Shown piece by piece: positions 1 through 6,776 of a stretch of DNA of 10,191 bases (position 1 is its first letter; each line of letters starts with the position of its first letter). The translations under genes and the position numbers were made by a program. The stretch covers positions 1-10,191 of the forward strand of contig CAUJFU010000135.1 of NCBI GenBank assembly GCA_963169055.1, read 5' to 3'. The stretch is from Myxococcota bacterium (lineage in GTDB: Bacteria; Myxococcota_C; UBA6777). Below the pieces are notes generated by a model. The model did no database searches and had not been told where the DNA came from. It saw only the letters and a program-made list of their open reading frames with translations.

Positions 1-2
1 AA

Positions 3-788
3 GGGCATCCGCTGGACAAGGCCGAACGCAAAAAGCAAAGAGGAAGCAACGATCACCCTACACGAACCTCGGATATTCGGAGCTTTTGGATCGATCGCTT
101 TGAAGTGACGATGCAACAGTACAACGACTGCATCGAAGCAAAAAGTTGTCAGCGCCCCCAGAAACGAAAGCAAGGGTTTCTTTTTGTCCAAGGCCGGCGC
201 GTCGATCTGCTGCGTAACCGCCCCCCCAAAGAGCCCGTCCGTTGGGTCGAATGGAAGGATGCTGTGGATTATTGCAATTGGGCTGGAAAGCGTCTTCCCA
301 CCGAAGCCGAGTGGGAAAAAGCAGCACGCGGCACAGACAAGCGCTCTTATCCTTGGGGCTCCGAAGAACCCAAACTCTGCAAACAGGCCAAGTTTTACGG
401 CTGTCAAAATGATCTTCATGGCTATGAAGAACTTCCCTACGAAGTCAGCCCTCGTCTACGCGTCACAGGAAAAAGCCCGTATGGTGTGTACGACATGGCA
501 GGGAACGTGTTTGAGTGGGTGCAAGACTGCTACGATCCCAAAGCCTACACGACGCTACCTACCAAAGATCCTGTGTTGGAAAAAGCGGACTGCAAAGAGC
601 GTGTGATCCGTGGGGGTTCATTCCGCACCTTGCACTCTATCCGCACCTACCGACGTTATGGCGAACCCATCCAAAGCCGCCAAGCCGATATCGGTGTTCG
701 CTGTGCGTGGTCTGCCGAGATGCAACGCCCGCTGCCCTCCCATCGCCCCCAAGGCCCCGCACAGAAAAATTTCCGAGATGATCACTGA
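3..788 (+). CDS. FGE-sulfatase-fold (SUMF1-like) protein, 3' part, catalytic cysteines absent
   Basis: The frame is open from the left edge without a stop, so the gene starts outside the window; about 261 residues are visible. The fold is that of formylglycine-generating enzymes and their non-catalytic relatives. Visible landmarks, in order, are the entry motif SFWIDRFEVTMQQYNDC (partial residues 27-43), WVEWKDAVDYCNWAGKRLP, then TEAEWEKAARG and YPWG, the hallmark YDMAGNVFEWVQDCYD, then VIRGGSF and the closing DIGVRCAW. In true FGE two cysteines follow the GGS(F/Y) motif a few residues on; here the segment reads GGSFRTLHSIRTYRRYG and contains none. It is therefore unlikely to convert sulfatase Cys to formylglycine. 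Such proteins often carry other domains upstream (kinase, lipoprotein or binding domains), which cannot be seen here. The stop lies inside the start of the Nudix gene, so the two are probably co-transcribed. Family assignment is firm, function is not. Confidence 0.88.
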   Translation, partial: GHPLDKAERKKQRGSNDHPTRTSDIRSFWIDRFEVTMQQYNDCIEAKSCQRPQKRKQGFLFVQGRRVDLLRNRPPKEPVRWVEWKDAVDYCNWAGKRLPTEAEWEKAARGTDKRSYPWGSEEPKLCKQAKFYGCQNDLHGYEELPYEVSPRLRVTGKSPYGVYDMAGNVFEWVQDCYDPKAYTTLPTKDPVLEKADCKERVIRGGSFRTLHSIRTYRRYGEPIQSRQADIGVRCAWSAEMQRPLPSHRPQGPAQKNFRDDH

Positions 789-1440
789 GCGCTTGCCGCG
801 CTCTCTGGCGCAACTCCAACAACGCGTCCACTCCGCCCCCCCGCTTTCCTCTATCCAAGAAACCCTCCGTCTTTTTCAAGGCGTGGCCCCCAACCCTCCG
901 CGTCTGCCTCCCGCCCACAAGCGCCTGCGCTCTGCGGCGGTCTCGCTGATCTTTGCCCAAACGCAAGACGACGCCCCCATCGAATTGTTGGTCATCCAAC
1001 GCGCTGCCCGAAAAGGCGATCCGTGGTCGGGACACATGGGCCTTCCCGGAGGGCGTCGCGACCCAGAAGATGCCTCCCTGCTAGACACCGCCATCCGCGA
1101 AACGGGCGAAGAGATCGGGATATCTCTTGCACCGCACCAAGCCCTCGCTGCACTCCCCGCCCACTTCGCGGGAGGCAACCTGCGAAAAATGCTCTGGGTT
1201 CATCCCTTTCTGTTCGGCCTCTCGCACAAGCCGACACTTCAGCCCAACCGCGAAGTCGCGGATGCTTTGTGGATTCCCCTCGCGCAACTGTACGACCCGA
1301 CAGCGCGAGGATGGATGCGTTATCCTTGGCGTGGCCTTTCTCTGCCCTTTCCCTGCATCCGCTACCAAGGCCGCTTGATCTGGGGACTCACGTTGCGCAT
1401 CCTTCAAACCCTTGGCGCTTCCGTCCTCCTTTCGTCCTAG
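778..1440 (+). CDS. Nudix hydrolase, CoA pyrophosphatase type
   Basis: A 220-residue Nudix protein of the class that cleaves CoA and related nucleotide diphosphates (NudL/UPF0035 type). The strand-loop-helix signature runs from GHMGLPGGRRDPEDAS to TAIRETGEEIGI (residues 85-115). The D-x-x-D spacing between GG and TAIRE is one residue longer than the canonical Nudix box, as is usual in CoA pyrophosphatases. The preceding segment RAARKGDPWSGHMGLPGG fits the UPF0035-type signature that lies just ahead of the box. ATG 778 is chosen because the protein then begins MITERLPRSLAQLQQRV and has family-like length; the frame is open upstream to 610, but that stretch only overlaps the FGE-like gene. No clear Shine-Dalgarno is visible, and the 11-nt overlap with the upstream stop suggests translational coupling. 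A cytoplasmic nucleotide-pool or CoA-turnover role is expected from the family; substrate is inferred only. Confidence 0.88.
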   Translation: MITERLPRSLAQLQQRVHSAPPLSSIQETLRLFQGVAPNPPRLPPAHKRLRSAAVSLIFAQTQDDAPIELLVIQRAARKGDPWSGHMGLPGGRRDPEDASLLDTAIRETGEEIGISLAPHQALAALPAHFAGGNLRKMLWVHPFLFGLSHKPTLQPNREVADALWIPLAQLYDPTARGWMRYPWRGLSLPFPCIRYQGRLIWGLTLRILQTLGASVLLSS

Positions 1441-1512
1441 GTTCTGTTCATCAAAACTACCCAAGGCTGGCAGCTTTGTAGGCTGTAAGAGCGGAACCTT
1501 GCGCAAATCCTC

Positions 1513-1549
1513 CCCCCTTGCTTCTTCCTGCGCCATAGAAACAAGGGGG
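1513..1549. repeat. Inverted repeat in the Nudix-HEAT intergenic gap
   Basis: CCCCCTTG (1513-1520) is the exact reverse complement of CAAGGGGG (1542-1549), with a 21-nt loop. It lies in the 150-nt gap between the Nudix stop and the next gene. No T-tract follows closely (a short T-run occurs only near 1582), so a rho-independent terminator is not supported. It could be a leader structure for the downstream gene or chance. Confidence 0.35.
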
Positions 1550-1590
1550 AAGAAATACGGATAGAGCGAGATATCGGAGTATTTTTCCCC

Positions 1591-4500
1591 ATGCGATCCC
1601 CACAACCACACCACAAACCTCCCATCGCTCAGGCGTCTTCCACCCAACGCAACCCACACGACAAAACCCCCGCCCTTCGGGTTCCTCCGTCTGTTTTCCC
1701 GCAGTGGCTTTTTACCTTCTTCCTTGTGTATGCGATGGCTTCGAGCCTCCTCTTGTCTTTCCCATACCTCGGTGCAGACAAGGGCGCTTGGTTTCCTCTT
1801 TTGTTTTACAGCCAAGCATCGCATCTTGCGTTCTTGGCGACCGCGATCACAACGCTGCATTCGCTATCTTCGCAGAAAAGACCACACGCCTTGCCGATAG
1901 AAGGTTGGCAGTGCGCAGCCATCGGGTTGTACGCTGCGGGATGGGTGGCTTGGGGGCTTCCACTCAACTCCTCTACGATGCTGGCCTTGTTTGCGACAGG
2001 GACGTTGCTGCTTTTGTGGACACCCGCCCAACCCTCCGCCCCCAACGCCTCTCCTTCCTCTGTTTCCAACGCTTCTCCTTCCTCTGTTTCCAACGCTTCT
2101 GGCGAAATAGCCGCTCTTTCTGTGCGGTGGGTTGCGCCTTGGGCTGTGGCGTTAGCGGCTTGGGCGGGTCTTGCTGTTCTTCCCCCGTCGCTGTGGGGTA
2201 CGCTGCGTTGGGCTTACATACCTTTTCTTCTTCTGATCTTTCTTTTTCTTTTCTTTCGAGATTCCACGATCGCGGGAGGGTCACGTTCGCTGTCCGTTTC
2301 GCGCTTGTTCGGTGGGGGCGTCCTATTTTCCGCGTTGTTTTTTCCTGCGTGTTTCGCGTCGGATGCGTTGCAAAGCCTTCGGGTCTTTTCTTATGTGCGC
2401 GATACGCAAGGAACATCCGCACTCGCCAAGGCCCGAAGCCTCTTTCTGCGCGATCTGCATCGGTGGCCGCGCAGCCTTCACAACAGCCAAAGCAAGACTT
2501 TTCACGAACTCCAACAACTCCATACGACGTTGGATGGTGACGCTTCGGCGGCCTTGCTGCGCATCCTTTCGGCTCAATCTTCTACACCGTGGAGTTTTGA
2601 AAGCAGTCGTTTTCTGATGGCTTCGCTGCCTCGGTTTGCGGACAGCGCGCACGATCCGATGAGCGCCTTGTGCAAACATGATCCGAAGGTAGCGATCCGA
2701 GCGCAACAACGGCTTGTTGGCTTGCTCCTCACACCGATGCCCTCCGTCAAGCCTTCTCTTGCACAAGAAGCACCGCAGTATGCGCCGATGACGGCGACAC
2801 AGATCGCGTTGCTGGCGTTGTTTCACACATGCTTGCCCACCAGCGATCGCCCTGACCTCTCGATCTTGTGGACAATTTTTCTCGATCCAGCCCAATCCTC
2901 CGAGGTCGTACAGGCCGCACAAAAGGCTCTCTCATTGCAAACGCCGCCTTCTCCACGAGAAGCTTATGAACAGATCTCCTTGCACCTTCCGCAACGTCCG
3001 AAGCCCACGCTGCTTGCGTATCTGTTCGCTGCGATCGCACGAGCAGCAGTCCCGCCTGATCGTGCTCTTTCCGCAAAACTTACCCCGCTTTTACGCGACG
3101 CTCTACAACGGGATCATACAGCCCTACAGCACGCCGCCTTGCTTGTCTTGCGCGACCAATGCTTGTTTGCGCCTGCCTTTTTTGCACCGTTGCGTTCCTT
3201 GCTGCTTTCTTCGGAAGAGTCGCTGCGTTTGGCGGCATTGCGAGCCTTGCAGCGATCGGGCGATCCGCAATGCCGCACCTCTACAAAACACGCCTTACAC
3301 CCGGCCTTTACAGAGGCTCTTGTGACATCTTCTCCGCAGCTTCTGCACGCTCTTTTTGTGAGAGCGCGGCAAGATGCTTCCCCCGAAGTTCAAAAACAGG
3401 CGCGTCGGTTTCTTTATCGCCTCAGCGCCGAGGATCTTCGGGGACTTCTCCCGCAGATGCTCGCGTTTCTCACAGACAGATCCAAAAGAGAAGCGGCTTG
3501 GTGGTTGATTCCGCTGCTTCTACGGTTCCCCTCTCTTCCCAAACAAGCGCTATCTCCGTTGTTGCGCATGTTGCAACACGCGCAACGTCCGCTCTTCCAA
3601 CAAGCGGTGCTTGATGCCATCGAACACGTAGATGCCGAACCATCAGAGCTTTTGAAATCCTTACCTCCCGCACCTTCCGAAGCCGAATCAGCGCAGCTAT
3701 GGGCCTTTTTTCAGCAACGCCTCCAGCAACGGCCCTCTTTCGCTGCTTGGCTGTTGTCGCAACCTCCGCCCGCAACAGCACGCGCCGTTCAGCCCGTGGA
3801 TGCAGCCTTTTTGAAACACATACTGTCTGCACGCCGCCTAAACCCAAGCACCTCTCGCCCTGCATCCAACACCACACGCACCCGACGGAGTACAACACAC
3901 CCCACCTCCAAAACGGCCCCCCCTCTACGAAGGGCCACACTCCCCGCCCCAAGCGCTTCTCGCCCAACTCCCAAACCAGCGCAAACACACATTGTCTTTG
4001 AACAAGCCCTTGCTGCTCTTCTTGAAAAAGAAGGCGTACTCGCCCATTACAAGGCACGACTCACCCTGTGGGAGCTGTTTTCGTCGAAAGATCGGCAGAT
4101 CGAGCAGCTTATGATCCACGCATTGCCTGCCCTTTATCCGCCGTTGCTGACGTTGGATCATCGCCGCAAACACACACACCTCTTTTTATTGCGATTGCTT
4201 GGGCGTCTAGGCCCACACGCCGCTCCTGCCTTGCCTGTGCTTCGGCGCTTACTTGCACGCCCGCACACACCGCAACAATCCTACGTCCGCTTCGCTCTGG
4301 CTGGCTTTTTCCCAACGCTTCAAAAAGAAGCCTCGCCGCTGCGTGGGCTGATCTCTTCTCATTACCGACAAACCACCGATATCTCTGCGCGGATCGCCGA
4401 TATCCTCATGATGGCGCGGCTTGGCGAAACCAAACGTGCGCTACGCCTGTTGCGCCGTGAGTGCAGTGCTGCCTCTTCGGTAGACCGCTTTTTGGCGTGG

Positions 4501-4728
4501 CGTACCCTCTCCCAAGAGATAGCCCCCCAAGAGACCTTCGTGCTTCCGCTAGTCTTGGAAGCCGTGCGTTGGTTTGACCCGATGCTCCGACGCAATGCGC
4601 TTTCGATCCTCGATCTCCTTCGCGACTCCAAAGCACGCTTCACCGCAATCCAACAAGCCATCTCCACCTCCCCATCTCGCCGAGATGACCTCTTGCTACT
4701 TCGACAACGCTACACCAAACCGCGCTAG
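1591..4728 (+). CDS. Large multi-pass membrane protein with HEAT-like alpha-helical repeats
   Basis: A 1045-residue protein of unrecognised family. After a basic, proline-rich start, hydrophobic segments at about residues 38-60, 68-90, 107-124, 129-144, 180-198, 206-222 and 240-256 suggest seven membrane helices. A Ser/Asn-rich loop made of a 24-bp DNA repeat lies between the fourth and fifth. The rest looks soluble and all-alpha, with paired amphipathic helices typical of HEAT/ARM solenoids: for example residues 497-560 (ALQHAALLVLRD, ESLRLAALRALQRSGDP), 585-680, and 860-910 (LGRLGPHAAPALPVLRRLL, the clearest HEAT unit). A Pro/Ser/Thr/Arg-rich linker at about 745-800 splits the solenoid into two blocks. 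ATG 1591 follows GGAG at 1576-1579 with a long 11-nt spacer; the membrane segments begin soon after, supporting this start. It is probably an inner-membrane scaffold with a cytoplasmic protein-binding surface. No catalytic motif is visible. Confidence 0.8.
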   Translation: MRSPQPHHKPPIAQASSTQRNPHDKTPALRVPPSVFPQWLFTFFLVYAMASSLLLSFPYLGADKGAWFPLLFYSQASHLAFLATAITTLHSLSSQKRPHALPIEGWQCAAIGLYAAGWVAWGLPLNSSTMLALFATGTLLLLWTPAQPSAPNASPSSVSNASPSSVSNASGEIAALSVRWVAPWAVALAAWAGLAVLPPSLWGTLRWAYIPFLLLIFLFLFFRDSTIAGGSRSLSVSRLFGGGVLFSALFFPACFASDALQSLRVFSYVRDTQGTSALAKARSLFLRDLHRWPRSLHNSQSKTFHELQQLHTTLDGDASAALLRILSAQSSTPWSFESSRFLMASLPRFADSAHDPMSALCKHDPKVAIRAQQRLVGLLLTPMPSVKPSLAQEAPQYAPMTATQIALLALFHTCLPTSDRPDLSILWTIFLDPAQSSEVVQAAQKALSLQTPPSPREAYEQISLHLPQRPKPTLLAYLFAAIARAAVPPDRALSAKLTPLLRDALQRDHTALQHAALLVLRDQCLFAPAFFAPLRSLLLSSEESLRLAALRALQRSGDPQCRTSTKHALHPAFTEALVTSSPQLLHALFVRARQDASPEVQKQARRFLYRLSAEDLRGLLPQMLAFLTDRSKREAAWWLIPLLLRFPSLPKQALSPLLRMLQHAQRPLFQQAVLDAIEHVDAEPSELLKSLPPAPSEAESAQLWAFFQQRLQQRPSFAAWLLSQPPPATARAVQPVDAAFLKHILSARRLNPSTSRPASNTTRTRRSTTHPTSKTAPPLRRATLPAPSASRPTPKPAQTHIVFEQALAALLEKEGVLAHYKARLTLWELFSSKDRQIEQLMIHALPALYPPLLTLDHRRKHTHLFLLRLLGRLGPHAAPALPVLRRLLARPHTPQQSYVRFALAGFFPTLQKEASPLRGLISSHYRQTTDISARIADILMMARLGETKRALRLLRRECSAASSVDRFLAWRTLSQEIAPQETFVLPLVLEAVRWFDPMLRRNALSILDLLRDSKARFTAIQQAISTSPSRRDDLLLLRQRYTKPR
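2044..2100 (+). repeat. 24-bp in-frame tandem repeat, about 2.4 copies
   Basis: The unit at 2044-2067 is repeated at 2068-2091 with one C/T difference, and its first nine bases (AACGCTTCT) recur at 2092-2100. It encodes NASPSSVS twice plus NAS, a low-complexity loop between predicted membrane helices 4 and 5 of the HEAT-like membrane protein. A multiple of three keeps the frame, so copy number could vary without breaking the gene. Confidence 0.9.
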
Positions 4729-4779
4729 GCCCAGAAAAAAACAACCGACTCGCTCGTATGTTGTAGGGTTTCACCCCTG

Positions 4780-4825
4780 TTGTGGGGTTTCACCCCATAC
4801 CCCACAAGGGAGCGGCGCTCCCTTG
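4780..4825. repeat. Double palindrome downstream of the HEAT-like gene
   Basis: Two perfect palindromes overlap. TTGTGGGG (4780-4787) pairs with CCCCACAA (4800-4807) around a 12-nt loop. CAAGGGAGC (4805-4813) pairs with GCTCCCTTG (4817-4825) around a GGC loop. They share CAA and so compete. Just upstream, GGGTTTCACCCC occurs twice (from about 4767 and within 4784-4796), itself a small hairpin. No T-tract follows on either strand, so this is not a standard rho-independent terminator. It looks like a dispersed palindromic repeat, or a 3'-end structure protecting the upstream mRNA. Confidence 0.6.
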
Positions 4826-4906
4826 ACCCTGTATTGGCGAAATAAATAGATGTTTTTCAAACCAACGACAGTGTCGCTTGGAGTGGTGCGAACACGGGAT
4901 GTTCGA

Positions 4907-5034
4907 ATCATACGAAATCCGCCCATCGGTGATCGAACGATGTAGGGGCAGCCCCCTGTGGCTGCCCAACCACAGGGCGTTTACAACGGATCGCATCGAC
5001 CCGTTGTGTACACTTTTCACAGATATCGTATAAC
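4907..5034 (+). repeat. MITE-like structured repeat, copy 1
   Basis: A roughly 128-bp element whose 3' 95 nt (4940-5034) match the reverse complement of the second copy near 9.8 kb with about seven mismatches. The ends are imperfect inverted repeats: TCATACGAAAT on the left and, on the opposite strand from the right end, TTATACGATAT. Inside are three potential hairpins: GGGCAGCC/GGCTGCCC, the competing CCCTGTGG/CCACAGGG, and ACAACGG/CCGTTGT around a loop of about 11 nt. It carries no coding sequence and would need a transposase in trans if it is mobile. The left inner part has diverged from copy 2 and lost the GTGTACAC box, so this looks like the older copy. No target-site duplication could be recognised. 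Confidence 0.8.
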
Positions 5035-5049
5035 TGGACACACCACGCA

Positions 5050-5105
5050 AAAAGCTCTCACAGAAATCTTGCAGACAGACACGCCACACCAAAAGCTCTC
5101 ACAGA
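5050..5105 (+). repeat. Direct repeat, 15 bp at 41-bp spacing
   Basis: AAAAGCTCTCACAGA occurs at 5050-5064 and again at 5091-5105. The bases just before each copy are also alike (CACACCACGCA versus CACGCCACACC). It lies between the MITE-like element and the end of the lipoprotein gene. It may be the remnant of a local duplication; no function is evident. Confidence 0.6.
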
Positions 5106-5113
5106 GGCGACAA

Positions 5114-6097
5114 TTATTTCAGCGTGACACCTTTGAAGAAGAAAGTGCGCCTTGCTTGTCGTTGGGTGGTGGGCGAAAAGAAACAGACACGAAAGCGCCG
5201 TAGATCGGTGGGAGGGAAAGTGTTGTAGGTGTGGAGGGAGAAATGAAGGCTTTTGCCTTTGCGAGAAAAAGACTTGCGCACAAAAGGGGCTTCGCGGTCA
5301 TGATCGACCCACAGATGGAGGGACTCACCAAGAGCTTCATCGGAAAGCCCCTGTAGTTCGGCATCGCGAAGGAAGCGGCCTTGGATCATCAGCAGTTTTT
5401 GGGGAGTTGCGTTTGTGGGGCGGCTGCTTGGAGCGAGCGGGCGGTGAAAAAAAATCGGCTGCTCGCCCATCACAAAACGCCGAATGATGCGCTTGTTGGG
5501 TTCTTGCTGGAGTTCGATCTGTGGATCAGAAAAACGCCCAACACGCTCGAACGCCAAGATCTTTGCACGCGCCATCCCTACGCTTTGGATAGTGTTGTCT
5601 GGTGGTGCATCCATCTGAAGGCATTCGTCGGCATTTTCGCGGATCTTCTGCATACGCAAAGACAGCGTGAGATCGGTCAAAAAAGGAAGGCGGGGTGGAC
5701 GCTGGAAGTGTTGGACGATCGTCACCTTTTCTTTGAGACCAAGGCGAAAGGCGTGAGAGCGTTGGAGTCCCTTGGCCTCGGCTTCATGAAAAAGAACGTT
5801 GTCGCTGTGGAAGGCAAAAACCACCGCATACGTCGAAGGCAAGCGCTGTCGCGTGGCTCGGCCCAAGATCACTTCCATGCCACCGACACTTTGGCGATCG
5901 ATCTCTTCGTAGGGCTCGATCGTCGCCTTTTTAAAGATCTCAAGAGCGCGGGCTGCGGGGTCTTGTTGGGTCTGTTGTTCCCGAGAGTTTGCGCCGTTCT
6001 TGGGTACATCGGCTCCTGACATAGAATCGCGTTGACAGGCTCCAAGCGCAAACATCACGAAAACCAACAACGTCGGTCCTATCCGACGAAACAACAT
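5114..6097 (-). CDS. Predicted outer-membrane lipoprotein of unknown function
   Basis: A 327-residue protein opening with a lipoprotein signal: MLFRR, a hydrophobic core, then the lipobox ALGAC, giving cleavage before Cys21. The next residue is Gln, not Asp, which favours sorting to the outer membrane. Residues 22-50 are polar and disordered-looking (a tether). The mature part has a mixed alpha/beta pattern, with strand-like stretches such as YAVVFAFHSDNVLF (90-103) and a C-terminal strand-rich part (LHLWVDHDRE, SLHFSLHTYN, RFRVCFF). No known domain was recognised. The start codon immediately follows the TAG of the thioesterase gene with no spacer, and is preceded by a strong AAGGAG. Co-expression with that gene is therefore very likely. 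An envelope role is supported by the signal alone; any specific function would be a guess. Confidence 0.85.
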   Translation of the reverse strand: MLFRRIGPTLLVFVMFALGACQRDSMSGADVPKNGANSREQQTQQDPAARALEIFKKATIEPYEEIDRQSVGGMEVILGRATRQRLPSTYAVVFAFHSDNVLFHEAEAKGLQRSHAFRLGLKEKVTIVQHFQRPPRLPFLTDLTLSLRMQKIRENADECLQMDAPPDNTIQSVGMARAKILAFERVGRFSDPQIELQQEPNKRIIRRFVMGEQPIFFHRPLAPSSRPTNATPQKLLMIQGRFLRDAELQGLSDEALGESLHLWVDHDREAPFVRKSFSRKGKSLHFSLHTYNTFPPTDLRRFRVCFFSPTTQRQARRTFFFKGVTLK

Positions 6098-6682
6098 CTA
6101 AAGCTCCTTGGTATGGCGGTTTGGGATCTCCGCGTTGGTGCGCAATTGGGCAAGGGACGCATCACTTGAGGCTTGCCAATGGGCGAAGTCTTCGGGCAGA
6201 GGCGGGGACACCAGTTCAGAAAGTCCCACCAGAGCGAAAAAATCATCGACCGGCATGGCGGCTTTTTGGGTTCGGGGTTGGATGCGCAACAAGCCACGCG
6301 CAGCGATCACGGAAGATCCCGCGTTGTCGAAAACAAAATCTTGTTGGAGAAACAACCATTTTTGATCAAAGGCAACCAAGCGCGTTTCGATCCGAAAGCG
6401 CCGCATCCACCGAATTTCTCGGCGAAAAAGCATCGACATCCCCGCCACCACAAAAGAGACTTCTCCTCGGAGTATCGGTCGCAAAAGTTTCATCCGAGCG
6501 ATCCATTCAACGCGCCCAAACTCCATCAAGCGCAAGTACTGGGCATTGTTGACATGAAGATTGTTGTCACAGATCCAAGGCCATGCGCGATAGTTTTGGG
6601 ATATCGAGTCAAAGGCTTGGATCTTGGGCTTTTTGGCATACCAGAGAAAGTGGCTTGCCAAACGCATGGTATACACCAACAT
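6098..6682 (-). CDS. Hot-dog thioesterase (THEM6/4HBT_2-like)
   Basis: A 194-residue protein with the signature of the acyl-CoA thioesterase hot-dog family. DNNLHVNNAQYLRLMEFGR (residues 39-57) matches the D-x-N-x-H-x-N-N-x-x-Y element that precedes the central helix. It is followed by strand-like stretches SFVVAGMSMLFRREI, RFRIETRLVAFDQKWLFLQQDFVF and VIAARGLLRIQ. The family hydrolyses acyl-thioesters such as acyl-CoA; substrate length cannot be read from sequence. ATG 6682 is chosen because GAGGA sits 4 nt upstream and the residues after it fit the family N-terminus; the frame continues upstream to 6841, but that stretch lacks family features and overlaps the divergent gene. The C-terminal 50 residues are a less conserved tail. 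The lipoprotein start directly follows this stop, so the two form an operon, transcribed away from the methyltransferase gene. Confidence 0.85.
   Translation of the reverse strand: MLVYTMRLASHFLWYAKKPKIQAFDSISQNYRAWPWICDNNLHVNNAQYLRLMEFGRVEWIARMKLLRPILRGEVSFVVAGMSMLFRREIRWMRRFRIETRLVAFDQKWLFLQQDFVFDNAGSSVIAARGLLRIQPRTQKAAMPVDDFFALVGLSELVSPPLPEDFAHWQASSDASLAQLRTNAEIPNRHTKEL
6104..6109 (-). promoter_or_regulatory. Shine-Dalgarno of the lipoprotein gene
   Basis: AAGGAG on the minus strand lies 6 nt before the ATG at 6097. It sits inside the last codons of the thioesterase gene and fixes the lipoprotein start. Confidence 0.85.
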
Positions 6683-6776
6683 TGTGTCCTCTCTGTCTGT
6701 GTGCGCTTCTGCGCTTCGGCAAAAGCACGGCACCCTACCACAACCCTCCGCAACAAGGAACACTTCGCCTGTGGTC
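6683..6776. promoter_or_regulatory. Divergent promoter region between the thioesterase and methyltransferase genes
   Basis: Only about 94 nt separate the two divergent starts, so promoters for both operons should lie here or extend into the 5' ends of the genes. No convincing sigma70 -35/-10 pair or sigma54 box was found by eye. AAGGAA at 6755-6760 is the likely ribosome-binding site for the plus-strand gene. Confidence 0.5.
6687..6691 (-). promoter_or_regulatory. Shine-Dalgarno of the thioesterase gene
   Basis: GAGGA on the minus strand, 4 nt before ATG 6682. This decides the start in favour of 6682 over the longer open frame reaching 6841. Confidence 0.65.

Larger units (their letters stand above)
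4729..5113. other. 385-nt convergent intergenic region, no gene
   Basis: This gap lies between the stop of the plus-strand HEAT-like gene and the stop of the minus-strand lipoprotein gene. No credible coding sequence is seen: short frames crossing it only translate palindromes. It holds, in order, a double palindrome, a small hairpin (CGAACA/TGTTCG near 4889-4905), copy 1 of the MITE-like repeat and a direct repeat. It is a repeat-accumulation site between two 3' ends. Confidence 0.75.

Noticed and set aside
1081-1860. Long minus-strand open frame (259 codons) across the Nudix and HEAT-like genes
   Set aside because: It is antisense to two better supported genes, is rich in Arg/Gly/Lys as expected of a shadow frame, and shows no domain.
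1704-2540. Alternative plus-strand frame of 278 codons inside the HEAT-like gene
   Set aside because: Shadow of the 1045-residue gene; very Cys/Phe/Arg-rich and without family features.
4805-4825. Rho-independent terminator for the HEAT-like gene
   Set aside because: The hairpin is strong, but no T-tract follows on either strand.
5050-5105. CRISPR-like repeat array
   Set aside because: Only two short copies, no consistent repeat-spacer structure and no cas genes nearby.
4790-5203. Short frames crossing the convergent gap, and similar ones at 9561-10103
   Set aside because: They translate the dispersed repeat itself; the same peptide-like strings appear at both copies for that reason.
5381-6019. 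Plus-strand frame of 212 codons over the lipoprotein gene
   Set aside because: Antisense to a gene with a signal peptide, lipobox and strong ribosome-binding site.
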